Shown here piece by piece: positions 9,605 through 21,641 of a stretch of DNA of 64,000 bases. Position numbers and translations under genes: made by a program. The stretch is from NCBI GenBank assembly GCA_030562195.1, contig JAUJPP010000005.1, positions 33,219,106-33,283,105 of the forward strand. Direction: 5' to 3'. Every line of letters starts with the position of its first letter. Position 1 is the stretch's first letter. Source of the stretch: Nipponacmea schrenckii. Its lineage: Eukaryota; Mollusca; Gastropoda; Lottiidae. The notes beneath the pieces were generated by a model. The model was given only the letters and a program-made list of their open reading frames with translations, was not told the DNA's origin and ran no database searches.

Positions 9605-11007
9605 GGGGGTTGACAACCCTAAACCTATGTACAAAAAATAGACGATTTCAACCACTTCTTTTCCACCTATCTGAAATATTTAAATATCAATGGAAAGAGG
9701 GGACTTTCAGCTATCCAAAAATATAAAATTTATTTCTTTATGACATTTCAACTTTGAGAAATAGGGTATGAATGAAAGATGTATCATGTATCTCTACAAA
9801 ATTACGTTGGCTTTTTGGAAAATTTTGTTTTGTTTTGAAGATATTGATAGAAATCAAAATTTTGCGAGTGCATTTACGAAAAATTGAATTTTTAAAAAAC
9901 TATTCATTTTATAAAAAATATATAGAGGACATCGTAAGCTTTAGTTAAAGTAAGCGAGATATGCTTTTAGAAAAATGGCAGTTTTTTTCAACATTTTGCA
10001 AACACATGTAAACCTTACTTAATTAACGATTATGTTGTTAAAAGATTGTCTTTCATGCTGTAGAAATCTTTAAAGGGGCACAGGGCTTGATTTGTTTCGG
10101 ACAATCATCCGACAGCCTCAAACACATGAAATCTTTTGTTTAGCTAATCAGACATAGTCTACAGAGCTTACCTTTGAAATTTGAGCCTTCAAATCCATGG
10201 GTATACATATTTATCCGTGTTTGAAAATCATAATGTCTTAAGATATTATGAACGTCCCGCCATATTGGAAAATCAAAGAGTTATAAATATACTACTGCGC
10301 AGGCCCACACTGATAAAACAAAAAGAAAGTACATGTAATAACAATTGTAGATTTTCAACAGGACACACAATTTTCAGACTGACTGAAGACCAGCCGCGTA
10401 CAGCACGGAAAAAAAATAAAAAGTGAAATTTTTGAGGTATATTTCAAGGTATTTTGCGATTTTCATAGAGCTTGAGTCTTTCTGAGGACTGTTTAAATAT
10501 AACAAAGGCCCAAAACGACCCCTACAAATCAAGATTGTGCCCCTTTAAGCACCTTTTAGGCATCGATATGAACCGATAACCACACAATTGGAGTGCTAAA
10601 ACAATGGTTTAGCACATGTTGAAACATCCCTACCCACCAATCATAAAATTTCTCTGTTTACATGTGACGTAAAGATTTATGGGAAATCACGTGACTTCTG
10701 GATTCCCCCAATGCAAATCTGATCGACAAACGCTATGTCATTGGACGAACGTAGAAAAGGTTTATTTAGCTGATGACGTAGTACTCAAAAATGTCAACTG
10801 ACAACGTAATTTGTACGTCTACATAGAGGATTACACCATTTTGTTCTATAAATAGATTATCTTTACGGACCGATATCTGACAAACTACTGAAGCGATTGA
10901 TTCAAAATTTTTACTAGATGAGTTTCTTTTAATGCCAAATAGAATGGATATCAACTTAAACGTTTCTTGATTGAAATACACCTCGAACGATAAGGTTGTC
11001 AACCCCC
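9605..11007. mobile_element. TTAA-flanked inverted-repeat element, 1403 bp
   Basis: TIRs GGGGGTTGACAACC (from 9605) and its exact complement GGTTGTCAACCCCC (ending 11007) are flanked by TTAA on both sides (9601-9604 and 11008-11011). Removing it with one TTAA rejoins the LINE reading frame across 'CGA C-TTAA-A GAT', so the target duplication is supported by the interrupted host sequence. TTAA duplication is the hallmark of piggyBac-type transposition. No transposase is recognised, so it is non-autonomous. It contains another TTAA MITE at 10074-10544. Confidence 0.8.
10074..10544 (+). mobile_element. TTAA MITE, family 2 copy A
   Basis: Flanked by TTAA (10070-10073, 10545-10548). Ends are AGGGGCACAGGGCTTGATTT and the near-complement AAATCAAGATTGTGCCCCT. 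A second copy in opposite orientation lies at 26566-27045. The two share phrases such as 'gcgattttcatagagctt' / 'agctctaagaaaatcgc', 'gctgtacgcgg' and 'gacaatcatccgacagcc'. The 81-codon open frame inside (10181-10426) has no family features. Confidence 0.8.
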
Positions 11008-11212
11008 TTAAGTCGAATAAATAGAGTTTCTTTCAACCATGTCTTATTAATACCAGCGGCTCCCGTGTCCCATATGTAGTTTAAACCAACATCATACAAA
11101 ATGTTCTTAATACAATTGATCCATTGTACCTCATGGTTATATTTTGACTGATTTAACAGAATTTTATAGAAGATCGATGAGAGCTTATATACAGGACAGC
11201 TTATTAATTTAA

Positions 11213-11678
11213 AGGGATAATAGGCGTTAGAACGAACATAAAATTTTAAGTTCACTCAAATTTGGACAATAACAGTATATATCCATCAGTGGACTTACCT
11301 ATACATCAAAATCCCTCTAAAATCCGATAAATCCCCAAAATAAAGTAGTTAATCATAAAACGCTTGAGCCATCCGTCAAGCGATTTTCAAATCGTGTAAA
11401 TATAAAGGGAGGTAACTCTAACATGTGAGTTTTCACGCGTCCTTGACCCCTACTGTTGAATTCCACAATGATGTTTTAGCGTTGATTTACCAGACGCTTT
11501 TATTCTCAAACTGAATGGAATCGTCGCTGGCTCACTTTTTTTTAAAATTCCGAATATATTTTTAATGTGGCTTTTTAAAATTTGGTAAAGTGTGGGATGC
11601 ATACTTATTTTACTAATAGTCAATATGAAACACAAATATAAGCCATAGGACGAGTGTATTCTAACGCCTATTATCCCT
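11213..11678. mobile_element. TTAA MITE, family 1
   Basis: Perfect 20-bp TIRs AGGGATAATAGGCGTTAGAA (11213) and complement (ending 11678), within TTTAAA on both sides (TTAA 11209-11212 and 11679-11682). Excision leaving one TTTAAA restores the LINE reading frame FW-FK-LIS. Non-autonomous; 466 bp. The open frame 11716-11450 crosses the LINE/MITE junction and is an artefact. Confidence 0.85.
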
Positions 11679-12800
11679 TTAAACCAGAAATAGACCATTC
11701 TGCTTTTGATTGTCACAGTGATCCTAACTCACAGCACTAGGCGTTGAGGATTTAACATTTAATAGTATCTTATAATGCGTTAATTGCAGGCGTTCTAAGT
11801 TAGTAATATCACTGTCTCCCCATATTTCACATCAATACAATACAATAGGAACAACCAGATTATTAAACAAACTTAATTACGTTTCTATGTCAAGATGAAG
11901 CTTCCTGCTTTTCTGGAGAAGTGAAAACATGGCTGCTGATGCCTTATTATAACGGGAACATTTTGTTTTTGTAAACAGGCTGTTGTAATTAAACTTGATT
12001 CCTAGGTATACATAGTCATCTACAACTTCTATAATATCACTGTTATATTTAATAACCGGCTTGTTACGAATCTTGCTATTAGAAAATACAATAGTTTTTG
12101 TTTTCGAGATGTTTATGGTTAGATCCCATTGTGCAAATTATGCAGACATACCATTTACAGCATTTTGTAGTTCTATTTCTGATTCTGCTAGCAATATTGT
12201 ATCGTCTGCGTACAATAAGACAAATTACTTAAGATAACAGGCCACAATTTCAATGTCCGATTCATAGACATTCAAGCCAGAGTAGTAACCTGTCAAGAAA
12301 TGATTAAGATCTTTGTGATAAATTGAAAATAACAATGGAGACAAGTTTTCACCCTGCCGAACACCTATCGAACATTCAAAAGGTTTTGATTAACAATTTC
12401 CCAAACGGACACTAGACTTGGCATGCTTATATATGTTAAATATCAAGCTGTCCCTTTAATGCCAGATTCTAGGACTTTTTACCAGAGTTTAAGTCGTGGA
12501 ATACTATCAAATGCTTGCTTATAGTCTATAAAACAAGCAAACAAACGTTTCTTATTCTTTGAATAGATCTATAAGACATTTCAATGTAAAAGTATGATCT
12601 ATCGAGAAATGTTTTCTAAAACCAGTTTGTTCTGGACCTAGGACCAATTCAGACTCAACAAAAGTTGTTAATCTTGCGTTGAGGACAGAGTATAAATAAT
12701 TTACATAAACAACTAATAATTGTAATGCCTCGGTAGTAATATGCATCGGATTTACTTATTCTTGTATATTGTACTTGTCTGTACGGGAAAATATCTAGGT

Positions 12801-13468
12801 AATTCCCATTTATTACACGGGTGTTATCTCTTCGTCACAATAAATAGGGAACACAACAGTCAAACTCTTCCTTTTTTCCCAAAAGTTTTATTTATCTATT
12901 ATACCACTTCATATAGTCACATTTGTACGTGGTACAAAAGTACTAAATTTTTTCGTCAGTTAAACCTCATCTGATCATCTTGTACATCAACAAGATTGCT
13001 GATCGGAATGACCTCATATGCTCGCAAATCCACCCTAATTTTCAAAATTTACCCAACCACCCAGACAAGCCACCCTCCCTCATACAGCAAACTATTTGCA
13101 CTGCCCGGACCCACCCCTAAAAACCGCAGAGAGTGTGCGCCATCTCAAAACATACTATATGGTCTTTTTATCCCCCCCCCCCCTAAACACACACACCAAC
13201 AAATTTTTCCAGAGTTTCCTGAGGCCCTGATTAATTGTCATTCTTTTTTTAGTTGTTTCCATATTTTACTGTTGTGTTCTGTCTTTTCTCACAGAAAAGC
13301 TTCTGTTAAACTTGTAACAGTCCAATTTCAGGCGCCGTTCTCCCAATTCTAAGCTGGATAAACGTGAATCCAATTAAAAATCCTGTCCAAAGAATGGCAA
13401 AATCCGGAAAAATTAGTTTTTCTTTATTCGTTTTCAGTTTTTTTTTTCATTCGAATAACCTGTGCAGT
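12801..13468. other. No recognisable gene; poly(C) at 13172
   Basis: Degenerate sequence downstream of the LINE fragment. A proline-rich open frame (12996-13352) covers C-rich low-complexity DNA and has no domain signature. Confidence 0.4.
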
Positions 13469-13523
13469 TGGTTCGTTATTCGTTATATTCATTATAAGGA
13501 ATAACGAATAACAAACTAACTTC
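13469..13523. repeat. Short inverted repeat
   Basis: GTTGGTTCGTTATTCGTTAT is mirrored by ATAACGAATAACAAACTAAC across a ~14-nt loop. It shares its words with the cluster at 4605-5040. Probably a small foldback remnant. Confidence 0.5.
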
Positions 13524-14683
13524 ACACTGCCGACAAAATTTTTAAAAAATATAACATTATAATGGATTAATTTTGAGATGATATACGTTTTTGTCAACAG
13601 CACATTTTAAAACATCTATTTTTTTTTTTTTTTTTTGGACAAGGAATTTTATTACTACTAGTACCTGTAAATATGTAATTTGGCGAAAAAAGTCTAATTA
13701 AATAAGTTTGACGTCAAAACACTATGATTTGTTATGTATTATTTGCAGCAAGCATGGTGTTTTGATGCTATGGGCATTATAGTTACATCATATTTTAAAG
13801 TTAATAATAAGGCTAATCACTATATTAAAGTCCATTTTTAAATTAAGAAACGAAGTAATTACCGTGACATTTCAAGAGGTTTAGCCATATTGCCTTCTAA
13901 AAAGAAAATAGCAAAAATACATTGCAAATTTAATTCTACGAAAATGTAAAAAAAATTAAAGGAAACAGAAGAATTAAGGTAATTTAGGCAGTTCGCAGTC
14001 GAAATTTGAGCCTTCAAATCCATGTATATACAAAAGTGAAATTTCTAGTTTGAAGTACATGCATATTGCAGTTCTAGTAGAGTTTTCAAGGCTATTTACA
14101 TGGCGCTACTCTTTAGACAGTTAAAAGGTCTCCTTTTAAATAAAATAAAAATAGCTCTTCGTAATAAAGAAAATATGTCAAGTTTATCAAATAATACATA
14201 AAGATCTTACCTACAAGGCTAGCCAGCATAAAATATAAAACACACCACATTATTGATGTTGAATTTCCTTTTTTTATTTAAATGAAAAATCACGCCAATT
14301 TTGTTATGTATTTTTTTGGATTGAATATTCCCATATCACTACATATTATAAAAACATGGCGGTAGTAATTAGTTTTAACTCTGTTCACAATATGTCGTTG
14401 TAATCGGTAGATTGAAGTGGAATAATAGTTGTATATAGTTAATCTGTTGTTAAATTATCGACACTGTCAAAAACTATTATTGGAGCTACAATATTGTCCG
14501 GTGTAATAAATGTTTCTCCTTTGTCATTCAGAATTACACATTTTTGACTATATACAACATATATAGTCAACAATGACATATATAAAAGTCCTATTTCAAA
14601 TATCATTCTATTTTTTTCCTGTTTCAACCATAGCTTGTTAAAGTCTAGCCTAGAAGGATATCTGTATTAAAGGCCTGTGTCGA
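13524..14683. other. AT-rich stretch without recognised features
   Basis: Contains a poly(T) run at 13619-13637 and, at 14003-14030, a short fragment (AAATTTGAGCCTTCAAATCC) shared with MITE copy A at 10176. No gene evidence on either strand. Confidence 0.4.
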
Positions 14684-15051
14684 CATTCGCGTTTTCAGGA
14701 GCGTTTTCAAGCCGCGTAATACGCGTCGAGAAACTCCAAAGAGTATTTCAATAGTGACTTGTCCACATAGGCGTAATCGAAAAACGCCACGCTTTGCCGG
14801 CGCGGCGTAAAACGCCCATAACCTCCGAAGGGGTTTTGAGCGTTTCATGCCTGGCGTGATTCAATAGCTGCAAGTGAATAAAATTGCACTCAAAATGTCA
14901 CGTGAACATATTTAGCAGCAATTACGCCCCAGATTACGCCTCTGAGTACGCTAATGTGGACATAGTACAACGCAGCGTATTACGCAGAGTCATTTTAGGC
15001 GTTTTCCGACGCGTATTACGTGGCGTGAAAACGCTCCTGAAAACGCGAATG
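14684..15051. mobile_element. CpG-rich MITE with ~50-bp TIRs
   Basis: The ends CATTCGCGTTTTCAGGAGCG (14684) and CGCTCCTGAAAACGCGAATG (ending 15051) are exact complements over at least 26 bp, and match continues with a few mismatches to about 50 bp (including CGTAATACGCGTCG). The interior is rich in 'acgcc' and 'gcgta' words. CpG density is far above the surrounding DNA. No convincing target duplication was identified. No transposase. Confidence 0.75.
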
Positions 15052-15109
15052 TATTACTATAGCAATAAGATCGTCGATAAGTTCTAGTTAACTTGACATA
15101 AATGCCCCT

Positions 15110-15372
15110 GAACCCTTGAACCTTGTCAGTGATGCAGGTCGGAGGGTCTGACATTGAAAAAGCGTCTTGTCGTTCGGATGGGACAATAAACCGAGGCACC
15201 GGGTGCTACAGGTTGTACACGTTAAAGGTTCCTCGACAGTTGGAAATCGAAAAAGAGCAGGCTAATGCCGCTGTCCTGTTAAAATTTCCCTCATTAGGCC
15301 TACACACTGTATGGCGTTAGCCCATAAGGTGCAGAAAAGTAGGACCTGAAACTCATTCAATTCATTTGAACC
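15110..15372 (+). repeat. SINE-like repeat ending in 'ataaggtgcagaaaagtagg'
   Basis: Moderately GC-rich 260-bp segment (for example 'ggttcctcgacagttgg', 'gctaatgccgctgtcc') ending in the tail shared with 1046-1095 and, inverted, 16394-16440. No unequivocal Pol III A and B boxes were found. SINE status rests on the shared tail and the CATT-type terminus. Confidence 0.4.
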
Positions 15373-15729
15373 CTTGTACTGTTTTCTGGTGTTCTTTAAA
15401 CTTGGACAGAATAGGTGCAATAAGTTTAACACAGAGAAAGGGACATTATTATAGGAAGTTGAAGTGTGTATTGGGATAGGTCGACAAGTTGCCTCCAAAT
15501 ATATACTGCGTATCTGATTACGCAGTTTTTCAGGAGTCAATTTGTCGGTCTAGTATTTTGAATTGTTAGTAACAATTAGTATTCCCTGTATTCATTCGAA
15601 ACAATCGCATCGTTCTTCCATTATCTAGGTCAGACGCGCTCATGTTTGTATAGTAAAAATAGTATGACCAAGAAATCTCTTGCCCCTCCAGATACACTAC
15701 TTGTCCCTCTGAACACTGAAATCTGACCG

Positions 15730-16590
15730 TTTCCCTGTGTTAATTATGTGAAGTAAGTAACTAGGAAATTATCTCTATGTTTATTTGTACAGTAAGTAAC
15801 GAGGAAGTTTTTCTTTTTGTTTTGTTTGTAGGCAACACGTAGATAATTATCTCTATGTATATTGTGTATAATATGTAACAAGGAGTAAACTCTGTGCTAA
15901 TTGTGTTTAGTAATTATCAAGGAGGTTATCTCTGTGTATATTGTGTATAGTAAGTAACAAGGAGGTTATCTCTGTGTATATTGTGTATAGTAAGTAACAA
16001 GGAGGTTATCTCTGTGTTAATTATGTAAAGTAAGTAACAAGAAAATTATTTCTGTGTTAATTATGTAAAGTAAGTAACAAGGAAATTATTTCTGTGTTTT
16101 TTTGTAAAAAGTAAGTTACTAGGAATTTATTTCTGTTTGTATTGTTTGTAGGAAACACGTAGATAGTTATCTCGGTGTATATTGTGTATAGTAAATAACA
16201 AGAAAGTTATCTGTGTTTATTGTGTATAGTAAATAACAAGAAAGTTATCTCTGTGTGTTTATTGTGTTTAGTAAATAACAAGAAAGTTATCTCTGGGTTT
16301 ATTGTGTATAGTAAATAACAAGAAAGTTATCTCTGTGTTTTTGTGTATAGTTAGTAATAAGGAAATTATATCTATGTTTATTGTATAAAGTAAGTAAGTA
16401 GGGAAGGAAATGAATGGAGTTTTACGTCCTACTCTCCTGCACCTTATGAGAAGTAACTAGGAAAGTATATCTATGTTTATGGTATAAAGTAAGTTACTAG
16501 GAAAGGAAATCAATGGAGTTTTACGTCCTGCTAGGAAAGGACCTCTATGTGTGTTATGTATAGTAAGAAAGTAGGAAAATTAAAATAGTT
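15730..16590 (+). repeat. ~40-bp minisatellite
   Basis: About twenty degenerate units built on TGTATAGTAAGTAACAAGGA and GTTATCTCTGTGT. The copies from 15905 to 16070 are the most regular. Two inverted SINE-tail fragments (GAATGGAGTTTTACGTCCT and variants) are embedded near 16410 and 16515. Confidence 0.85.
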
Positions 16591-16717
16591 GGAAAACCAG
16601 TTTATTCTAATTATTCCAAAGTGCAGCGTTCCAATTCTTTAAATTATAGGCTATATACACAATTGTCAGCATTTATATAAGATTTTGTCTAATAAATTCG
16701 AATTAACGAATGAAAAC

Positions 16718-16940
16718 TGTTCATAATGGTTCCAAATAATTGAAGACTGTATATTTATAAACTGATAACCCTTAATGGTTAACATTGAACTTTAGTAAGA
16801 AAACACTTTGTTTACTATTCAGTAATGATAGCAATTCTTTTCAGGAAGTGTACAAAAAGTGAGGGAAATAACTCAAAATAATTTGTTTTCAGACCACAAC
16901 TTGTGTGCTATATCTAAGCGTCTAGTTTCACTTTTGAACA
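16718..16940 (-). repeat. BEL/Pao LTR (3' LTR in element sense)
   Basis: Begins TGTTC and ends GAACA (plus strand), 223 bp. It aligns with 22137-22359 over most of its length, for example ACTCAAAATAATTTGTTTTC and ACCACAACTTGTGTGCTATA. It is directly followed by TCCTCCCCCGGG, a polypurine tract on the element's sense strand. Flanking AAAC (16714-16717) matches AAAC at 22360-22363, giving a 4-bp target duplication. Confidence 0.85.
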
Positions 16941-17529
16941 TCCTCCCCCGGGATGCAGAGTCAACAGAAATTATCTACATCAACAGAGTCCAGTAAGTGT
17001 AAACGTTGAACAGTCTCCTTAATGTTCCATTTGTTGTCTTCAGAGTAGCTGATCGAATGTGTCCATCACGTCCGATGCGGACTTCTTGAATTCGAGCCTT
17101 TATCCGTTGTCCTCTAGATACTCAATCCTCGCTGATGAGAACTAAGTCACCCACATTAACCTTATGTCTTTGATTTGACCACTTCTTCAGATTATTTGAA
17201 GATTTTAGATACCGGTACTCAGAAGACCAACGTTCCAAAAGTACTAACATACGTAAGCGATCGGCTATTGCTTTTGCACTCAACTTCAGCTAAAATAGTC
17301 ATAAATCTTTCCGAATCTAAAAGTAAAAGAGTATTTCCAAGAGTTTTCTTAAGAAAAGTTTTCAAACTTTTCACCATTCGTTCGTAACAACCACCCTACC
17401 ACGGTGTACGTTCAACAATAATTTGCATTGAATTTTTCGATTACTAAGTTCAACTTGAGTTTCTGGATGTTCAATAACTCTCCAACACTTTTGAAGTTCC
17501 TTACTGGCACACTTAAATGTTTTTGCATA

Positions 17530-17815
<286 letters not shown>

Positions 17816-17952
17816 AGATTATATGACACATTCCACGACGTAACATTCTACGTAAAGCTAGCAGAAACTTCTCAGAAGTCATATCTTTTACTAACTCAAA
17901 GTGTACTGCACGGGTTAAATGTAAACATATAAACAGTCAAATATAAACTTTA

Positions 17953-18216
17953 TCAAAGTCTTTGAGATGAACTGGTCCTGCAAAATCGAATCCAACGTTT
18001 GGTGAACGGAGCAGATTGCTTAATTCTATCCTCAGGCAAAGGTGCCATTATTTGTGTAAATGTTTTGGTATAATAATGACGACAAAAAAGACAACTTTTG
18101 ATGACTTGCTTAACAACAGATCTTCCTTTACAAATCCAGAATCTTTGACGAATAATTAACAAGGTGTGTTCAATACCAGCATGTAATTGTTGTTTGTGAA
18201 CTTCATATACAAGCAA
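17953..18216 (-). pseudogene. BEL/Pao integrase zinc-binding domain fragment
   Basis: The reading has H..H spaced before RFWICKGRSVVKQVIKSCLFC, the H-H-C-C pattern of retroviral-type integrase N-termini, followed by ALPEDRI. It belongs to the element at 16718-22359 and is cut off downstream by the LINE-tail insertion. Confidence 0.8.
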
Positions 18217-18920
18217 TTTGACAATAAAATGAGATGACAGGAGTATTATTGGGTGTTTTTCTTCTTCAGGTTAAGCAGATTATGGATTCGTCCTCACAAC
18301 CTAAGAAGTCCCGAATCAGGATCAATATATGGATTTAAACTTGCTAATCAACTTGTACTCAAATTTTCTTTATTTACGAGAACTAGTAATTCTTTTTCAA
18401 AATTTGATTCTTGCATTTTCAATATTAAATATGTTTCAGCAAATTCAATCTCAGATGCATCCAAAACTCCAATATGTCTGTCTTCTTTCTTTGATCTAAA
18501 ATTAAAGACGAATCTATTCACCCATGCTAACGCATTAACAAGTTTTTGATATTTACTACATCTTTCATAGTCAATTAAGTTTTGAATATCTTGAATTACA
18601 GACACAGTTTGTGCTTTTACTCTTTTATCAACAATAACTGATTCATCCAATTTCTTGATCTTAATCGAGCTGGCTAATTGTCCAAGAAGATGTGATGCTT
18701 ATATTCCTCTTGATGGTAGATCACTTGGATTATCTTTTCCTGGACAGTAACGAAAAGTGCTTGGATTAAACAAACATTGGATCTCTTGAACTATGTTTGC
18801 AACAAATGGTTTCCATTGACTTGACATAATTACAAAGTCTAGCAGTTATCATAGCTGCCATCAACTCAAGTCTAGGTAGCGTAATCTTCTTAACACGTGT
18901 AAATCTAGTTTTAGACATAA

Positions 18921-19430
18921 CTAAGCAACAGATGACTTCACCATTTTCGCCAACACTTCGGACGTAAACTGCAGATTAGTACGCGAGTTCAGAGGCATCA
19001 CCAAAACCGTGGATTTCAAAAATTTAAGCTTAGACTCGGGTATTTCGAATAAACATTTTGGTATTTCAAGTTGTTGTAAGGCAGCTAACTCCTTAAACCA
19101 CTGCACCCATTTGGTGTGTAGATCATCAGGAATCTTATCATCCCAGAATATACCTTTCAACCATAATGCTTGAAACAGTATTTTAGATCTGATAGGAAAT
19201 GGACTGATTAACCCAAGTGGATCAAATATTGTTGATACTTTGGACGGCACAGATCTTTTAGTTTGAGGAAATTCATGTTCGGCTTCATCAAATTGTACTT
19301 CAGTTGAATCTTGATCTTCGACATCAAGATCTACGTGTCCAATAGGAGCTCTATCATCTTCAGGTATAGCTGCTAATACTTTGGTTGAATTACTTGACCA
19401 TTTGGTTAGATTAAAACTGCCTTTTTCCAT
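18921..19430 (-). pseudogene. BEL/Pao pol (Pao RT-associated region) fragment
   Basis: 169-codon open frame with KVSTIFDPLGLISPF, then ILFQALWLKGIFWDDKIPD and W..WFKEL. These are the diagnostic Pao-family block between RT and RNase H. Truncated by stops on both sides. Confidence 0.85.
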
Positions 19431-19736
19431 AAGTTGCTTGAAATTCTCTGAAGATGAATTGCCTATCTACATCTTTAGAACCAGTAGCCATGTCATCAAC
19501 ATATGTATTTTGTAGTATTTCCAATGCTGCTTGTGGAAATTGATGTTGAAAACGCCTTGCATGCTCTTGAATGGTACAAATAGCTTAAATGAGACTGGCC
19601 ACAATTCCAAAAGTAACTCTTGTCATTATTGTCTTATTGTCTGTTTCTAAATTTATCCACAAATATCTATGGGCATCTTTATCTTCATCTTTAAATTTGA
19701 TTTGTAGAAACATCTTCTGAATGTCTGCTACCAATG

Positions 19737-20093
19737 CTATAGGATTTTCCGTAAATCTTGACAAATTACCAACAAAGTCTTGTTGAACTGGTGGTCCTGT
19801 TTTATTGATGGTATTTCAAGATACACCATTTTATCTTTCGACGAACCAACAAATACAATTCGCACTTTAGTAGATGCATTATCTTCTCGAAAAATAGCTT
19901 GGTGAGGGAGTTTAAATATAGGTCTGTCTACAAATTCTTGCTTAGGTATCACCTCTTCAGCAAACCCATTTTCAACGTATTTATTTATAGCTTCATTATA
20001 TATATCAGCTTTCTCAGGATCATGTCTTCTTAGTCTTCTCTCCAAATTTAACAATTTCCTTTCAGCTATATCATAATTATTTTCAATAACCAA
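19737..20093 (-). pseudogene. BEL/Pao reverse transcriptase N-terminal fragment
   Basis: Reading includes RRLRRHDPEKADIYNEAINK, GFAEEV and LPHQAIFRED, then KVRIVFVGSSK: the N-terminal fingers of Pao RT. The catalytic YVDD lies downstream at about 19495 in another frame. Confidence 0.85.
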
Positions 20094-20653
20094 ACCTTTC
20101 TTCCAAGGAATTGAAGCTGAATATCTTCAATCTTCAAACAATAATGAATCCTTAAAATTATGTAACACGTCATTGTTACTAATATCAATCTTCTCTTCAG
20201 CCTTAATGCCAATAGATTCAAATGCCAGAACCTCTGAAGCGATTCGTTTAATTTATCTTCAGCTGAAACTTGAATGTTCATGGAAATTGAAGGTGTATTT
20301 TTATGTTGATCATAAGAGGGACCACATAAAATCCACCCCAACTTTGTGGAACTGCAACAGATTCATTCGGTTTACCTTTAACTACGTCTGACGTTGCAAA
20401 TAGGAAGTAAAAATCCATACCAATTAAAATGTTTCACATTTCACTTCACATTCTGGTCTTGAATATTTCTCAGCAAAGTTGATATCTTGTGGCTAAACTC
20501 TTGTGGTTTAATATTGATACCAACAATAGGTTGACATATAACATTCGTGGTTAATGCATTCATTTCAAATTGCACAGTTGCATTATTAACAAAGAAAAAA
20601 GGTGACAAAGAAAATGCTATTCGTTTTCTCTGATGTTGTCTACTGGATTTGCC

Positions 20654-21142
20654 TTAAAATCCTGATACAGCCATGTTGGCAGTTTCACCATTTAATCCAA
20701 GCTCATCTGTGATTCTTTGACAAGTAAAGGAACTTTGAGACCCATTGTCTAAAAAGCAGTTAACTTTTTTGGTCAATAAATTTGTACCAGTTAAAATAGC
20801 AGGGATATTCTGTAAAATAACTTCCTTTGAATTGTTATTCTTAAAATGAGTAAAGGCGACTCCACTTTTAATTGGCTTTTCTTCAGATGATCTTTCACCA
20901 TGTTTTAAGGAGTTTTCTGCATGTAACAAGAAATGATATCTAAAATCACAGTACTTGCATAATGTACCCTCACAGTCTATAGAAGTATGACCTTTCTCAA
21001 GGCATAAGGAACAAAGTTCTTTGGATACCGCTTCTTTAACACGATTCTTTATGGTTTTCTGCAGAAATTCAATGTATGATTTTATGCTATGGCCAGGTTT
21101 ATTACAAACAGGACACTTTAGCTCTTTGATTGATGCTGCCAT
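20654..21142 (-). pseudogene. BEL/Pao zinc knuckles and protease fragment
   Basis: Three Cys/His clusters (CPVCNKPGHSIKSY, CSLCLEKGHTSIDC and CKYCDFRYHFLLH) are followed by a retropepsin-like FLDNGSQSSFT. Arrangement and spacing are typical of BEL/Pao Gag-Pol junctions. In the first knuckle the fourth ligand is Y in place of C. Confidence 0.85.
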
Positions 21143-21401
21143 AGAAGAAGAAGTAGATCTTGAATTAGTTGAATAATTTGACTTAGTTGATTTGTATGTT
21201 GATTGTAGTGTGGATTAGTTCTATAAATCTTTACTTGAGGTAGCATTATGTGACATCTCAATTTCCCACTTTTCTACAGTTTTCTTGGGTAACTTGTCAA
21301 CTATAAGAGGCACCATAACAGGCTCTAAAATTTCAGTCTTAAATCTAATTGATTGACCTAACATGACCTGTAAACTTGTCAAAAGAACTTGTGCTGGATC
21401 T

Positions 21402-21641
21402 TCAGTAGTTGAGTAAATTAAAGCTTTTTAGTCTTTTATTTCCAAATCTGTCCATCAAAGTGTCCAACACAGGCTTAATATTTTCTTGTACAACTGAAAA
21501 ACCTTTAACAGTTTCAGCTGCTTTTCCTTTTAATGACCTCATAATATATATATAACTTTTGGACATCTGCCAAGGATTGGTTTTTAACAATAGAAACTTC
21601 AATGGATTGGTAATATGGTTGCCATTGCAAAACATTTCCAT
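21402..21641 (-). pseudogene. BEL/Pao Gag fragment
   Basis: A run beginning NPWQMSKSYIYIMRSLKGKA and continuing AAETVKGF... LDTLMDRFGN resembles the DUF1759-type Gag of Pao elements (typically YL...L.G.A......Y..A...L..RFG). Open for 79 codons, then stops. Confidence 0.7.

Larger units (their letters stand above)
9275..12800 (-). mobile_element. Non-LTR retrotransposon (LINE) RT, broken by nested insertions
   Basis: Minus-strand pieces in order: YYRGITIISCL (about 12740), LGPEQTGFRKHFSIDHTF (12650-12590), IGVRQGENLSPLLF (about 12340), the RT box LLYADDTILLAE (about 12215), YLGIKFNYNSLF, ELG then IKSRMVYFWFK (about 11700), [insertion 11213-11678], LISCPVYK through NILYDVGLNYIWD (11200-11060), [insertion 9605-11007], then IIQSWFGTINGSSKCFNYR (about 9580) and a C-terminal region with a LC..C..GDEF.Y..NC pattern near 9350. 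The RT order and C-terminal Cys/His region fit endonuclease-type LINEs common in molluscs; the clade is not resolved. Scattered stops show it is dead. Confidence 0.8.

Noticed and set aside
9605..11007. Autonomous piggyBac transposon
   Set aside because: TTAA flanks and TIRs fit, but no DDE transposase reading was found in any frame; annotated as non-autonomous.
12996..13352. 118-codon proline-rich plus-strand open frame
   Set aside because: Arises from C-rich low-complexity DNA. No domain, no splice or start context, and nothing comparable nearby.
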